DNA of 64,000 nt from positions 4,027,501 through 4,091,500 of the forward strand of contig JAQPZY010001665.1 of assembly GCA_029931535.1 (NCBI GenBank), read 5' to 3'. The notes beneath the pieces were generated by a model. It saw only the letters and a list, made by a program, of their open reading frames with translations, searched no databases and was not told the origin of the DNA. The number at the start of each line of letters is the position of its first letter. The first letter of the stretch is position 1. Both the position numbers and the translations under genes were made by a program. This document shows, one piece after another, positions 12,041 through 23,480 of the stretch. This stretch comes from Margaritifera margaritifera (taxonomy: Eukaryota; Mollusca; Bivalvia; Unionida; Margaritiferidae).

Positions 12041-13335
12041 GCTTCACGAAGGAGGTAGCGCGGCAGCACCTCTATTCCGATTACATTCGAAGTATGTCAA
12101 ACGAACATTGCCGGGAATATGTCCTCTCGAGTTGTCGATACTAAATTGTTCCTGGCGTGTAACACCAAACAAGTTCAATGTTGCAACCTGCACAATGATT
12201 ATTCTGCGTTGTTGCGATCGCAAGGACGTCATCGACGGTGAGCGGGGGTTCTCGGATTTTGTCTGTCGACCTTCGGTGAGAAGTTACGCTTCCATGACAG
12301 ACTCTGTTTGCATGTGCGTATGCCACTAATTCTTTCGCAATCGTGGTATGAATGTGTTGTTGCGAAACCTTTGGTTGCGTTGAAGGGATATTTGGAGTCT
12401 GACGGAACATCCGGGACAGCTCTGACATATATTTTCTACTCGGGAAATGGCAAGAAATGATAAATTCGACCATTGGATACGATCATCGATGATCCAGACG
12501 CGTCGATGATATTTGATTGTTAATCCTTGACTGCTATGCGTCGTAATCGCGTATCCGAGCCGCCAGTCTTCAGACTACAACGACGGAAATATTTTGAAGG
12601 TGGCTATCTCGTGAATGGTACAACCACGGCACTGGTACGCCTGAAAACTTACGTTGATGAATCAAGAATAAAAGTTGTTGTATTTGCTCCCGAACGGCTT
12701 TTTGCTAAATCACAATCCAATCTTTTTTAGTGGTGGTGGTGGGGGGGGGGGAGGGGGGTCCATGTAGCGTTGAAATGTTCCGCGGCGGTTTCTGGAGTCG
12801 ATTTCCGCATTTTTGCACACGCAATGGAATCCGGCTATAAACGCATTCCAGCTTTTAGTTGCCGCAACATTTGGTCTTTGGCACGATAGTCATCGTGAAC
12901 TTCTTCGTATTAGTCAGCGCGTACTCGCAGCCATTCGTGGGGAGATTCTCTCGTGATCGGCGCAGGTTGACCCTAATCTTCACATGCGATTATGTAAACT
13001 TCGCGCGACGACAGCCAATCCATGAAAATCTCCAGTGTGTGCCACGGAACCGTACACATTTTATCCAAGATGATATCCCGTGGGATATATTTATCTCCTA
13101 TTCGTTGTGGCATCAATGTGGTTTCACAGATCCATCGGAAGAAGCTGTAATACGTCTTCGCACGAACTTCTCTTCCACGCATTTCTGCAGCGACACGACG
13201 AGTCTGTCAACACTAGGAGATCACAGCTGGAACCTCCGGTTCTCCGGAACTGATTAATCGCCCTGGTTGTTTTGCCGGATCCGCCCCCACAGTTGAGATA
13301 ACACAGTTTTTATCGCAAGAGAGGATCCTGTACAG
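12041..13335 (-). pseudogene. SF1 helicase with C-terminal HNH nuclease, broken
   Basis: Read on the - strand and joined upstream to the polymerase part. Walker A is G-G-G-S-G-K-T-T at 13,267-13,292. A Walker B-like I-I-L-D-K-M lies at about 13,065-13,085, where Lys stands in place of the usual Glu. A motif VI-like L-A-I-S-R-V lies at about 12,425-12,445. The C-terminal part has a C-x2-C pair (H-C-A-G-C-N) near 12,170-12,185 and then an HNH-like segment (F-S-I-D ... H-I-P-G-N-V-R-L ... E-C-N) at about 12,070-12,125, ending at 12,041. One Cys of the second zinc pair reads as Tyr. Frames change near 13,190, 12,780, 12,480 and 12,145. It would unwind DNA during element replication; the nuclease might nick ends or targets. 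Confidence 0.7.
12729..12757. other. G-rich run
   Basis: TGGTGGTGGTGG followed by about 12 Gs, an A and 6 Gs inside the helicase relic. It is a possible G-quadruplex and a likely site of slippage that contributed to frame loss. Confidence 0.6.
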
Positions 13336-13389
13336 GTGATGCAGTTGAATCTGGGACGCAAAGAGACGTCGAAGTAATTTTCGTTTGAT

Positions 13390-15475
13390 TCTCCAATGTC
13401 TCCAAGGAGCGTCTGTGGTCGTTACAAAGAAATACTAGTTGTGAGTTTCATTATCTTTGCAATCGATACAATATTTAACTGGTTTCGCAAACACGAAAAT
13501 GTTCTCCAGTTTGGACACATGTGCTCGAGAAATATAAAACGAATCAGTGGCAACCCTGATGGCCAAGGGCCGTTCGACTGTAGATCCAGAAGATCGCTGA
13601 ATCATTGAAATCAACTAGATGTTGACATATCGAGCATAACAGACCTCAAATGAGTGTATTGAGGTTGCTCGCTTTCGTAATATATAATAATGTTGTCGTT
13701 GTTGAGATGATTAACCAGTTTCCATCGGGGACAACCTGGATTTGGTAAGTAGGACGGATGAGATTTTTTCGGCCCACTAACGTACCGGCGCGTATACAGT
13801 CTTGGGCAGGAAAATCGAATTCGGCTGGATCTGTAACGTATCGTTGCGTTAAACACGCACAGCCGTTGGCGGCTCTGGCTGTAAACTTCCCAATGATTTT
13901 TGATCCGATGTCTTTGTTTCTTTCCTCTCCATTGAAAAACTGGAAATTCCAGGCAGTCAAACGGTTTTCTGTGACTCGTAGCTGATAATAGCTTTAACGA
14001 CTCGAAGATGCGTCAACACACCAGTGTCTAACATAAATCAGAGCAATTGTATAGGGCCCATCCTAAGTCATTTCTAGCTTCGCCGCAATAACTGGATGAC
14101 AATACTTTGAGAACTCAAATTGTTCAATGTATGCAAACCCGGTTAGATCAGTATTTGGAAGCAGTCCATTTATCGACGCTCGCGTGAACGAATGTCTTGG
14201 AAGGTCAAGCCGTTTGAAGTTGAGCTTGCATTCTCCCATCCCAAGACAATTCCTGGGGTAACATCCAACCGTGTTTACGCTGACGACATTCTCGACGTTA
14301 TATCTGCCGGGATGATGTCCATATTCGACACACGATCGTTGAATGTCTGCCAACATCGATTTCGGAGTTTGTTTCCCAAAATTTTTGTATCGAGCGACGA
14401 GTGCCACGACGGAACTTTCACTGAAGGTTTGGTTGGCAAGTTCTTCAGAAGTCATCGAGAGTTCCTTGAAAATATCTTTGTACTTGATTGCGGCCGCGAG
14501 AAGCCTTTCATGTTGTCGACTTGTTCGAAAACATCTGCCGGGCGGAAGTATAACTGTAGGCCACAGAACGCCAATATTCTCTGCTCTCCGGGATAATCCA
14601 CGCCGAAACCGGATTTCTCGCGGTCGCGGCAATGATAGCGTCTTTGAATCGCCCTTGTAAAACTCAATTGTGCGCGTCGACGGAAACGATAAGGTCTTTG
14701 GACATGTATGCCCGTTATGCGCGATGAGCTCAATAGTACGACCTCGATGAATTTGATGTTTACCCAGTTGTATTTCGCCTGTGATATCTCTTAAAATGGT
14801 TCATCGTTTGATAGCCTTCTCGAGTTTGATAACATCAGCGATAGTTGCACCACGATAGTGGACAAACGCTTCCCATTGTCGAAATTTCAATTCTCTCGCG
14901 GGTGTTAAACCACAACCGCGAACAGCTGCGTTGAAATGTTCTGTGATACGTTCAGCGACACAAATGTGATCACCATCACGCATTGGCGCTAGTTTATCAC
15001 GATCTGGCTTTGATATCCGGTAAAGCCCGTACGCGAGAGCGGTGTCCAGATATGCATTCTCGACGTTCCTCCAGTATATGTTCCAATTTGGCAACAACTC
15101 TCCAGACGCCTGCGCTCTCTTGTCGGATAAATTTGATTCTGATAAAGTATGATTCATCATCCGCAGGGGAATATAATTTTCAGAGAAGATAGCAATATTA
15201 TCTGTCATCGGACTATAGAAATCGATTACATGGTCGGTCGCTTCTCTGCGAGTAAAGTATAACGTACTGAAAACATGAGCAGCAACATCGACGAAAACAC
15301 TTCACAGGCATCTTTATTTCTTTCATACATATCGCGATTGCCTCGAGTAATCTGCGACGCGTGAGGTGATACTTTGCCAAGATTAAACGGAAGCTCGGAT
15401 TGGGATTCGATAGTTTAACTCGTCAAGCAATTCCCGACTCCTGGGATATTCAGGCATCACGCCGACGAGAGAAAA
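13390..15475 (-). pseudogene. Family-B-like DNA polymerase part of a composite replication protein, broken
   Basis: On the - strand, N to C: an N-terminal region (ATG at 15,208, or earlier as similar sequence continues upstream to about 15,475) to 14,801; a middle region 14,733-14,063 with an N-T-V-G-C-Y-P segment that fits palm motif A with Asn at the Asp position; a segment 13,960-13,620; then V-A-T-D-S-F-Y-I at 13,530-13,555, a clear match to motif C (xTDS). The helicase P-loop follows about 240 bp later, so polymerase and helicase look like one fused protein of roughly 1,100 residues. Several frame changes and stops interrupt it. I recall uncharacterised invertebrate proteins of this composition but know no accepted name. 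Polymerase identity rests mainly on motif C and overall order. Confidence 0.6.
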
Positions 15476-15700
15476 TTATTTTTCACGTAGTACACGTGCC
15501 TGTGCCGCGTGTGTATTGATTCTTCTCTGCGATAACTCCATAGAAGCAGACTATATATCTTAGGATTATACAAATTTCCTATGTTAAAAAAAATATGATT
15601 AAATTAAATTACGCACTCTGTGTTCGTAAGCGAGCATTGTTCCATATATGCCAGCGTAGTGTATATATGCACCGCATTTTCGTCATAGTGCATGTTTTGC

Positions 15701-15703
<3 letters not shown>

Positions 15704-15781
<78 letters not shown>
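15704..15781. repeat. (AT)n microsatellite
   Basis: About 39 AT units, located just right of the virus-like element. Ile-Tyr frames through it are artefacts. Confidence 0.97.
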
Positions 15782-15786
<5 letters not shown>

Positions 15787-15980
15787 GGCTGAAGACCGTA
15801 TAACATTGCTATGTCGTTGACCCGTTTTAGACCGTTTTTTAATTTTGTCTTCTTTCTTTTTTCTATCGTTTATCCTTTGTTTGTTTATTTCCCCGTCATT
15901 GAAATATGTAGGAGTCAAGAATTTTTCTTGACTGATGTGTTGAGTGTTAGTTTTGTGGAAGCAAATTGCTTAATTGTTTC

Positions 15981-16024
15981 TTCCCCTGACGAAGAGCTTG
16001 TTTAGCTCGAAAACGTTGGGAAAC
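15981..16024 (+). ncRNA. Hammerhead-ribozyme-like motif (degenerate)
   Basis: CTGACGA at 15,986-15,992 is followed by a 5-bp hairpin (GAGCT at 15,994-15,998 with AGCTC at 16,004-16,008), then GAAA at 16,009-16,012, a short ACGTT, and GGGAA at 16,018-16,022. The last pairs with TTCCC at 15,981-15,985 as stem I. This is the order CUGANGA, stem II, GAAA, very short stem III, stem I seen in minimal hammerheads of Penelope-like elements and retrozymes. Two deviations are visible: an unpaired A at 15,993 before stem II and one extra A after GAAA, so this copy may not self-cleave. An (AT)n tract follows 36 bp downstream. No reverse transcriptase is adjacent. Confidence 0.45.
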
Positions 16025-16058
16025 TGTTTTGTATTTGGCTATTATCAATTTTTGCGTC

Positions 16059-16059
<1 letters not shown>

Positions 16060-16136
<77 letters not shown>

Positions 16137-16206
16137 GAGAGAGACAGACAGACAGACAGAGACACCTACAGAGAGAAAGAGAGACAGACAGACAGAGACA
16201 GAGATG
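16060..16206. repeat. (AT)n followed by (GACA)n/(GA)n
   Basis: The AT run at 16,060-16,134 is directly followed by GAGAGACAGACAGACAGACA-type sequence to about 16,206. Confidence 0.95.
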
Positions 16207-16229
16207 TGATTATCTAATTAATATTCATT

Positions 16230-18890
16230 GATAAATAGAGAAATGTCGATCGCGTTAATGTTATCCATCATGTTACGAAGAATTTAATTGCAATCGTATT
16301 CTAAGTCCTCCAGAAATTCACCCTGCCAACTCGCAACAAAATTAATGCCACCCAGACTCCATATACGTGTACTGACTAAGTCCTTGCTGTAGACCCTATA
16401 AAGTGACAATTGGCCATATATTTCGGGGCAGTAAATGTTAGTGATATACGCAACTTGCTTTCCGCTGAAAATAAAGATAATGGGAATACAAATCCTGTAT
16501 GGCATTTTCAGGTTTCTAAAATTTTCAATAATGTTGGTTAAAATCCATTCACCAGTAGTAGATGCATCATTGCGGTCAGATGGGTTAAAATACACGATTC
16601 CTCCAGAGAATACAATCTCTAGATATTTTTAGCCAATCCTTTATGTTGTTTCAAATAATCGATCAGAACTCGAGTAGTTGTTTATCTCATAATGCTCAGT
16701 GAATAGGGGGCGTTGCAGAAATCATAATTGTCCAATTTCAGCAGATGTTTTGTTTTCCTATGTGCATACAGATGCACACAAATGTTTCTTATGCCACCGT
16801 TGGAAATTATGTTGAGCCTCTAGTATGTCTTCTCGGTCAACAATATCTCTTAGAACCTGCATAAAGATAATAAAGCATGCTTTGCTTCGACTTTGGATCG
16901 AAGAGGATCATTGTATCTGGAAATATCGATTGTATCTGGAAATATCGATTGTATCTGGAAATATCGATTGCATATATAAGATAACAAAGGGCATGCATAG
17001 ATTATTTCTACAACGACGACAAATGCGGACCTGTTCTACTTGAGGATTCTACAGTACAAGAAAAATAGAACATTTTGGGTGATTTATTATAAATATACAG
17101 ACTTTTATAGGAAAATTGTTATAAATGTCCGGGCGAGAGTGATGTAGCGGGCGAGAGTACGGGTAAGAGAATAAAAAAAATGTTAATTAAAAGAAAGAAT
17201 TAAAAGATAGAGAGGAAGGCAAAGTTAAGGTAACAATAGCGTCACATTTGAGGTTTCCTCAGTTTGTAAAAAAATCATTTTTTTCCGTTGGCCGCGGTGA
17301 CATATTTCCCTTGATGTAATGCTCGCTCCCTCCTGATTGATGCGTGAGATATTTTTTTTCACTGACCCCGATGGTGCTTCTCTATCTGTTTTACCCCTCC
17401 CCCCTTTTTGCCGTGTGGAGATATATTTGATGGCAGCTCGCTCCTCCTGAAATTGAAACCACATGAGATTTGACCCGCCTCTGCCTCATGGCCTATTTAA
17501 CTCGAGGATGTCGTGAAGGCAGCATTTTGGCGCTACAAACACACTATTGTTAGTGTTTTTTAATTCACGCATTAGTCACGCGCAGAACTTCTTTTATAAT
17601 ACCATCCATGTCTATTAAGGGCATTATATATAATATACCACTTAACAATTATCTAATAGAACCACATATATGTGTACTTTATGGGAACTGCTAGCCCTCG
17701 ATCGATAAATTCTCAAAATCGGTATTGTTCTGGCTCATAGGTGTAACGTCAGCGGCAAGAACATTCCTATACATAAGCAACATGACAAATTTTGCCCCAG
17801 GTAAAAATCGATCAATAGCTAGGCTTTCAACGTGTGAAACTTCCTCTCCAAATTCAGTCATGGGGAAATTTAATGGGGGTCTAGAGGATTTTTCGGGGTG
17901 GGGAAAACTATTGAGGATAAAATGGTTTCAAATTCTCCATTTACAACTGCTGCACCTTCTCCGGTAAATCTATACGTCTGCCTTGTATACTATAGATACA
18001 GAAGCTACAAGGCATATATTATACGACATACATTAGGACAGTCAGTGAAGTGAAAGAGTATATTAGTATGTGCACATTCGGAAAGATAATAATTCTAACA
18101 TGACTCCTTTTATCTATTACATTCATGTTTTTTTTTTTTACTTTTTTTTTTTTTTTTTTTTAATTATTTTTTTCTAATCAAGCACTGCATCTCGTCTTGT
18201 AAGGAAAATTCAAGTATTTATTCATTCAATGTTCTTGTTAGTGCTTTTACTATCCTTCTAGGACATAGGGCACGGGGTAGCTAACATCAGTGACGAACGT
18301 CTATGTACTATTTATATCTTCTTATTTACCAATCATATTTGATATTTCAATCACATGACCCGAGGCATAATACAACTACACATAGTTCATTTTTACCCTA
18401 CCTTGCTTCGCTGCCTTTTGTCTTCCGTTGTCATAATATTGGTAGGGTTTTAGACTCTTGCAAACTGTATCGTGAGTTGAGGTACGTTCAAATTCTGGAT
18501 TCCCGCTGTGGAAGGGTAAATTAACTCATACACAAGCAAGACACATCATATAATTGTCTGTGTTCTATCGATTACAGGATAAATATGTTCTTCAGGACTA
18601 CAGGACAAAAAGATATATATGCTAATTTTGAAAGTGGAAGGGTGAATAACAATAACCTCACTCTGTGGTTGAGCGTGATGATCGGTCCTGACGAAAATGA
18701 ATTTTAGGCCAACGAATCAACAGTTTCAACATCAAACCATCGACACTCGGTCAACATTTTCATGTCTGCTAGGTAAGTTATATTCAAATTATTTATCTAT
18801 TTATTTATTAATTTTTGTTTATTTATTTATTTTGTCATGTGGTTCGAAATAAAGTCACAAGACTTCAACTGACTGACTAGAGTTTTATTG
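16230..18890. other. Intergenic, with a 19-bp tandem triplet
   Basis: No gene is supported. At 16,912-16,971 the 19-mer TTGTATCTGGAAATATCGA is repeated three times without change. T-rich runs lie at 18,128-18,170. The open frames at 16,284-16,595 (-) and 17,225-17,464 (-) have no motif I recognise. Confidence 0.5.
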
Positions 18891-18894
18891 CATG

Positions 18895-19352
18895 ATCTGA
18901 TCTGCAATATAGATATTATAATAAGACTTGTTTTCATCAGAAAAAAAACAGATGTCTTCATTCTAACATGCTGAATGGCAAATGCGCGGTGCATACCTTT
19001 AGACAGTAAAATATGTAATGAATAATTAAAAAAAAAACGTTCAGTGAGAATTACAAATGTACATGTTAAGAATGAAATTACAGGTTGAGACAGTGTTCTA
19101 AATACACACATGTTCTCTTTGACAAGTATTCAATATCTGATCAATATTCATTTGAGATCGAAGTCAAGAAATATTACAACAAATACATAGTCTTGGAATA
19201 TTCTTTGATAAAATAAACATTATTTGTAGCCAGGAAAAAATATAATAACAACGTACCTGCAATATAGATATGAAGACAAGACTTGTTTTCATCACAGCAA
19301 AAAGTGACATCTTCATTCTAACATGGCTAAATGGCACATGCGCAAACGAACG
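18895..19352. repeat. Direct repeat of ~100 bp, 355 bp apart
   Basis: 18,898-19,000 and 19,253-19,350 share TGCAATATAGATAT, AAGACTTGTTTTCATCA, CATCTTCATTCTAACATG and AATGGCAAATGCGC/AATGGCACATGCGC. They are probably two copies of a short interspersed element or a segmental duplication, about 2.3 kb upstream of the HEPN exon. Confidence 0.75.
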
Positions 19353-19687
19353 TTTTTCCCCTCGCACGTGCACATGAAGGGGTTAACGTTGAGGGACTTG
19401 GTACTTGTACTTTTCTGGCTGACTCATACCAATCATTGGAAAAAGACAATATCTTCTTATAGTCGTGTTCTAACCTGAAAAAAACTAATATCCGCAACTA
19501 ATATCTGTGTAGATTATACATATATGAATTAATAAAAAAAATTATCAGGTTAAAACATATGAAATAATTAGTTTTATGAACGATTTGTATGTATATGATT
19601 AAATGGGGTTCATTGAGCGAGTAATTAAAAGTCAAAATATTATTTTGTGACAATTTTGTATTTAATTATTTATTATTAATATTATTA

Positions 19688-19726
<39 letters not shown>

Positions 19727-21538
19727 ATTATTATTATTATTATATCCCGCTTCATTGAGGATATATTGTGTTAAGTGAGGTATGACCCTCCCTCGGTCTG
19801 TAAGTTGTTCCGTCCGTCCCTCATGTATATGTAACACTCATGTATATGTAACACTCGATTTCGCTGTTTCGCTAGCATTCTACAATTCTTAGAAGCTTAA
19901 TTTGTAAATATTTGGGTTTTATATGCGTATGGCGTTATCTGTTAATAGTATATTAGTTTCCCTGAGCATTCATAGCATTCACGGCAATACAGTAAGATTC
20001 TGAACAAATCTGTATATCATAAGTAAATTAGAAAATTAAGGGACTAGCATATGTACCCATCTGTATCAAAGATATATTATATTTTTTTTGGTGTTTTGTA
20101 CTGGAATCTCTGTCTTTTTTATTTATTTATTTTTCAAACATGAATAAGTAGACGTGTTTGTTTACGAATGCGATATGCTTGAAAATCATATGGAACATGT
20201 GTACTTCTAGAATAACTTGGCATAGTAACTTCTATTCAGTAGTTTGTGCAAAAAATATACTTCAGACTACTCGAATATCCTGGCATAGCAAAATTCTATA
20301 ACAGGATTCAAGACGATAGAAGTAGGAGATTAATAACACAACATAGATAGACCTATTCCAAAGCTGTCGTATCTTATCCGGGTTTGTGTACTACTATCCA
20401 TTCCCATTTGCTTTCAGGACCATTATCATTTATACCCAAGATAGAGGGTGTATATGGTAGCTGATGAAACCTACCATATATTAAAGCTGTTTACGCAGAG
20501 CTAGCAACAAAATATGAGTGAATTTTCACGAGTAATTTTTACCGAGTAAATCAGTGAAATGGCACATGTCAATGAGAAATACTTTTGCATTGTTTTACAT
20601 ATTTATGGTCGAAGAGTGCCTTTGTGATGTATATAGCAGAGAGATATGTAGTGTCCTAATCACCGCCGGAATCATATTAGTATCCATCCATCTCCATCAG
20701 CACACATATGTGTATATACTAATTTAAGGCAAAATATATGGCCATATATTATTGTATTTGAAAACAATTTGTCCAGGTACATATACGAAGAAAAGCGCCC
20801 ACATAGAAAATGATGATCATGATGACGAGTAGGTTATTTGAGTGTAGTCAAGCACATAGATGAAAACTGAAGCCTTTTACATTGTGGATAGAGACTGGTA
20901 TATCCTTTGGATGTGTGTAATTCAAATTACGGTCGTTATGTGCAGGATATATGTATTACCTGTTAAATGAGGATAAACAATAACGTATTTGATGGTGTTA
21001 CCTTCGTCTTCGATTTTCGTTCCATCAATATGACATACGTTGGTGTAAGTAAAATACTTCTCATTTTTCGTAAACATCATTGTAGCAATTTTTTCCCATT
21101 CTTTTTTTTTTTTTTTGTCTAAGTTCTTCGGATACAGTTTCAACAATTTTCACCACATAGTCGTAAAACTGTTGTATGCAGACGTTTCCTCTGTATACTA
21201 TAGACTGATAGAGTGTAGTCAAGCATATAACTTGGCTGTCATATCAAGTAGCTAAAATATCATTGTCTGTTTATATTAGTGTAGCTCAGTGCGTACCTTG
21301 GCTCTCGTATCAAGTAGCAAACAACATAAAATTCTGATGACCCGCGCGGTAAAGAGCATTCTGTTCTGTTAGATAGATGGAGACTTTGGATAAGCAAAAA
21401 TTGCGTTCTAAGGCTTACTTTCAATTAGATTTAACTTTGGAACAAACGTTCATAATTGTATCATGCTTCGATAAACGTTATGCCCAATATATTTTTGCCT
21501 TACCTGGTAAAGGTATTTTGTTTTTCTTTATTTTCAGG
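19353..21538. other. Upstream region of the HEPN gene; no separate gene seen
   Basis: Contains an ATT/TTA microsatellite at 19,673-19,742, an 18-bp tandem duplicate (CTCATGTATATGTAACA) at about 19,821-19,856, and two similar ~45-bp stretches at 21,213-21,255 and 21,279-21,322 (GTGTAG...CTTGGCTSTCRTATCAAGTAGC). An acceptor-like TTTCTTTATTTTCAG ends at 21,538, so the first coding exon may begin at 21,539 with a 5' untranslated part. I cannot point to a TATA box or other promoter with confidence. Confidence 0.45.
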
Positions 21539-21616
21539 ATAACAAGCTCGAACTATATATTAAACTCTCTATAACAACTCCCAAACTGATACTTCGTAAA
21601 ACAGCTTCTAAGAGGA

Positions 21617-22211
21617 ATGGAGAACAGAGAAAACTTTTATAGATTCAGCGCCCTTTTGCTGGACGTTGGGGCAAGAGTTTTGAGAGAAGTTTTTATTTTT
21701 CACCATTTAGGCTCAAACACTCTTGCGGCGTATCTTTCATCAAACAAAAGTCACCTAATGAACCTCCCGGGAAATGTTATGAGGCATGACCAGGTAGATA
21801 CTTTATTTCCTCCCAGCGGCAACAATGCTGTGATCGAAGATTTTGATATTACACTGATGTGCCTACTCTTTAGAAACCTTGACACCAATATATCATCCAA
21901 CAACCGGGTGTGGTCAAACCCTTTGGCAACAGATTTGTCGTATCAAGCCGATGTAGGAAGGATCAGAGTTATTCGCAACTCTCTCTTTGGACATGTGTCT
22001 TCAGCCAGTATGGACACGTCAAAATTCATTATCAAGGCAACCAACCTCACAACTATATATCACCGCCTTATATCACCACTTCCAGTGTTACCATTTTCAG
22101 CTACCGACCTTCAGCAGATGATTGACAAAGAACTGAAGGGTCCGCTACAGCCAGACCTTGAAAATGGAATTAACATAATGAGAAGAAAACTACACGAGTG
22201 GCAGCGATATG
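21617..22211 (+). CDS. Exon 1 of a HEPN-STAND-ankyrin gene: DZIP3-type HEPN domain
   Basis: The ATG at 21,617 opens 198 codons, ending in phase 1 at a GTAAGG donor (22,212). The protein reads as the DZIP3/hRUL138-like HEPN domain: a helical start with Y-R-F-S-A-L-L-L-D-V-G-A-R-V-L-R, a D-I-T-L-M-C-L-L-F-R-N-L block near residue 75, and the HEPN signature R-N-S-L-F-G-H (Arg about 120, His about 126, fitting R-x4-6-H). A helical end follows. HEPN domains are RNA-binding or RNase modules; in mollusc proteins this type sits ahead of STAND NTPases and is presumed to act in innate defence or cell death. That role is inference. Read-through past the donor meets TAG after three codons, which supports splicing. 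Confidence 0.8.
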
Positions 22212-22623
22212 GTAAGGAATATTAGGCATGAATTACACTGACACACATGATTGGAGACAAAGGGTAAATGTAAAGTGGAAATAGGTTGTATGAATGCAGA
22301 CGAATGAATTCAAAAAAGCCCAGTTCGAATAAGATAAATCGATTCAAACAAATCGTTTATTCAGCTGTTTCTTCATGTTCTGGCTTCTTACTACTACTAC
22401 TAATAGTAATAACAATACTAATAACAGATCATTCTATTCAGGATTTCAATTAATTTTCTTCTTCCTTGTTAAAAAGAAAGCAATACAGGTTTGGGGCTAT
22501 TGCAATATAAAATGATACCATTCTGACACATTTTTATAATTTAAGGTAGAGTTTTTCTCTGCAGGAGACCTTCATAAGATACATGTATGTAATTCTAAAA
22601 TTGCTTACGTATACTACGCACAG

Positions 22624-22625
<2 letters not shown>

Positions 22626-22656
<31 letters not shown>

Positions 22657-22657
22657 G
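22626..22657. repeat. (AT)n microsatellite in intron 1
   Basis: About 15 AT units. Confidence 0.95.
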
Positions 22658-22810
22658 ACTTAATAAACGATTCTATTACACATTCAATTATATATGCAAT
22701 AAAAAAACTTTTCCTATTCATGGTTAAAATAAGTTTTGATTTGTCAATCAGGTCAAAATCTAATTGACTTTTAAAACGTTTTTTAATATTTTTCTTTTTG
22801 CTTTGTTTAG

Positions 22811-22894
22811 ATGAAGATGTTAAGCAAATGGTCAAGGAAATGAAGACTGACATTCAAGAAATTCCAAACATAAAAAGAGGTGAGACAATGTTTC
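22811..22894 (+). CDS. Exon 2 of the HEPN-STAND gene (helical linker)
   Basis: The acceptor CTTTGTTTAG ends at 22,810. The reading frame is completed by the single base carried from exon 1 and gives a charged amphipathic helix (E-D-V-K-Q-M-V-K-E-M-K-T-D-I-Q-E-I). Two donors are possible and both keep phase 1: GTGAGA at 22,880 or the stronger GTAAGT at 22,895. Short phase-1 linker exons of this kind are usual between HEPN and NTPase exons in this gene type. Confidence 0.65.
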
Positions 22895-22974
22895 GTAAGT
22901 AAAATGTTCCTATGTGTTTCACGAAAAAAAAATTGCAGGAAATAAATTATCTTCGTTTATGCGCGCGTTCGTAG

Positions 22975-23013
22975 GTTCAGCTCTTACGGATGAGAGGTTG
23001 CAGAGTGCGGCAG
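22975..23013 (+). CDS. Exon 3 of the HEPN-STAND gene (13-codon linker)
   Basis: The acceptor TTCGTAG ends at 22,974 and the donor GTAAGA starts at 23,014. The exon is 39 nt long and phase 1 on both sides. It encodes a short polar helix (S-A-L-T-D-E-R-L-Q-S-A-A). Confidence 0.55.
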
Positions 23014-23202
23014 GTAAGAACATGGTAGAAACTATAACTGGCCTTACCATGAGTTCTTAAGTAAACTTTGTATATTTGTTAAAATTAACATACATTGTAG
23101 ACCATTCATGCGCAATCCTTCTAAACAAACACATGAAATAAACTCATGCCTTTTTATCTCTTCATGACCTCTGTATACTTCCAACAAAACGTTGTCTTAT
23201 GG

Positions 23203-23206
<4 letters not shown>

Positions 23207-23288
<82 letters not shown>
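23207..23288. repeat. (AT)n microsatellite in intron 3
   Basis: About 41 AT units, 390 bp left of the Polinton terminus. Confidence 0.97.
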
Positions 23289-23291
<3 letters not shown>

Positions 23292-23480
23292 CACATGCTT
23301 TGTGAAAACAATAGTCTTGCATCAGTACAATATATTTCAATGTTTTCTTCCAGTCATTTCATATATCGTATTTGTGCCATATCAAACTTACCGGGTTTCT
23401 ATTTTTTTCTCTCTGTATGTTCGTGTTACCTCTTTTGAATTCATTCTTTCTTTAATATTGTTATTTATTCTCTCTTTTAG

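Larger units (their letters stand above)
10291..15475. mobile_element. Unusual virus-like element: PLA2-like + integrase (+) / PolB-helicase-HNH (-)
   Basis: Two convergent gene blocks meet at about 12,004/12,041. On the + strand come a small PLA2-like ORF and a retroviral-type DDE integrase. On the - strand runs a ~3.4-kb reading unit with family-B DNA polymerase, superfamily-1 helicase and HNH motifs. Polymerase plus integrase is the logic of Mavericks/Polintons (self-synthesising elements). Helicase plus HNH fused to the polymerase and a parvovirus-type PLA2 are not part of the canonical Polinton set, and I see no capsid gene or packaging ATPase. GC content is visibly higher than in the flanks. 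The left edge abuts a repeat array like Polinton termini; the right edge stops before the (AT)n tract at 15,704, with no matching inverted repeat seen. Frameshifts show this copy is dead. Confidence 0.7.

Noticed and set aside
12859..13257. 132-codon + strand frame
   Set aside because: It lies antisense to the helicase relic, whose P-loop and downstream motifs on the - strand explain the region better.
14192..14660. Two + strand frames of 105 and 134 codons
   Set aside because: They are antisense to the polymerase part of the - strand composite gene; no motif on the + strand.
15595..16231. Frames with long Ile-Tyr repeats
   Set aside because: Read-through of (AT)n microsatellites.
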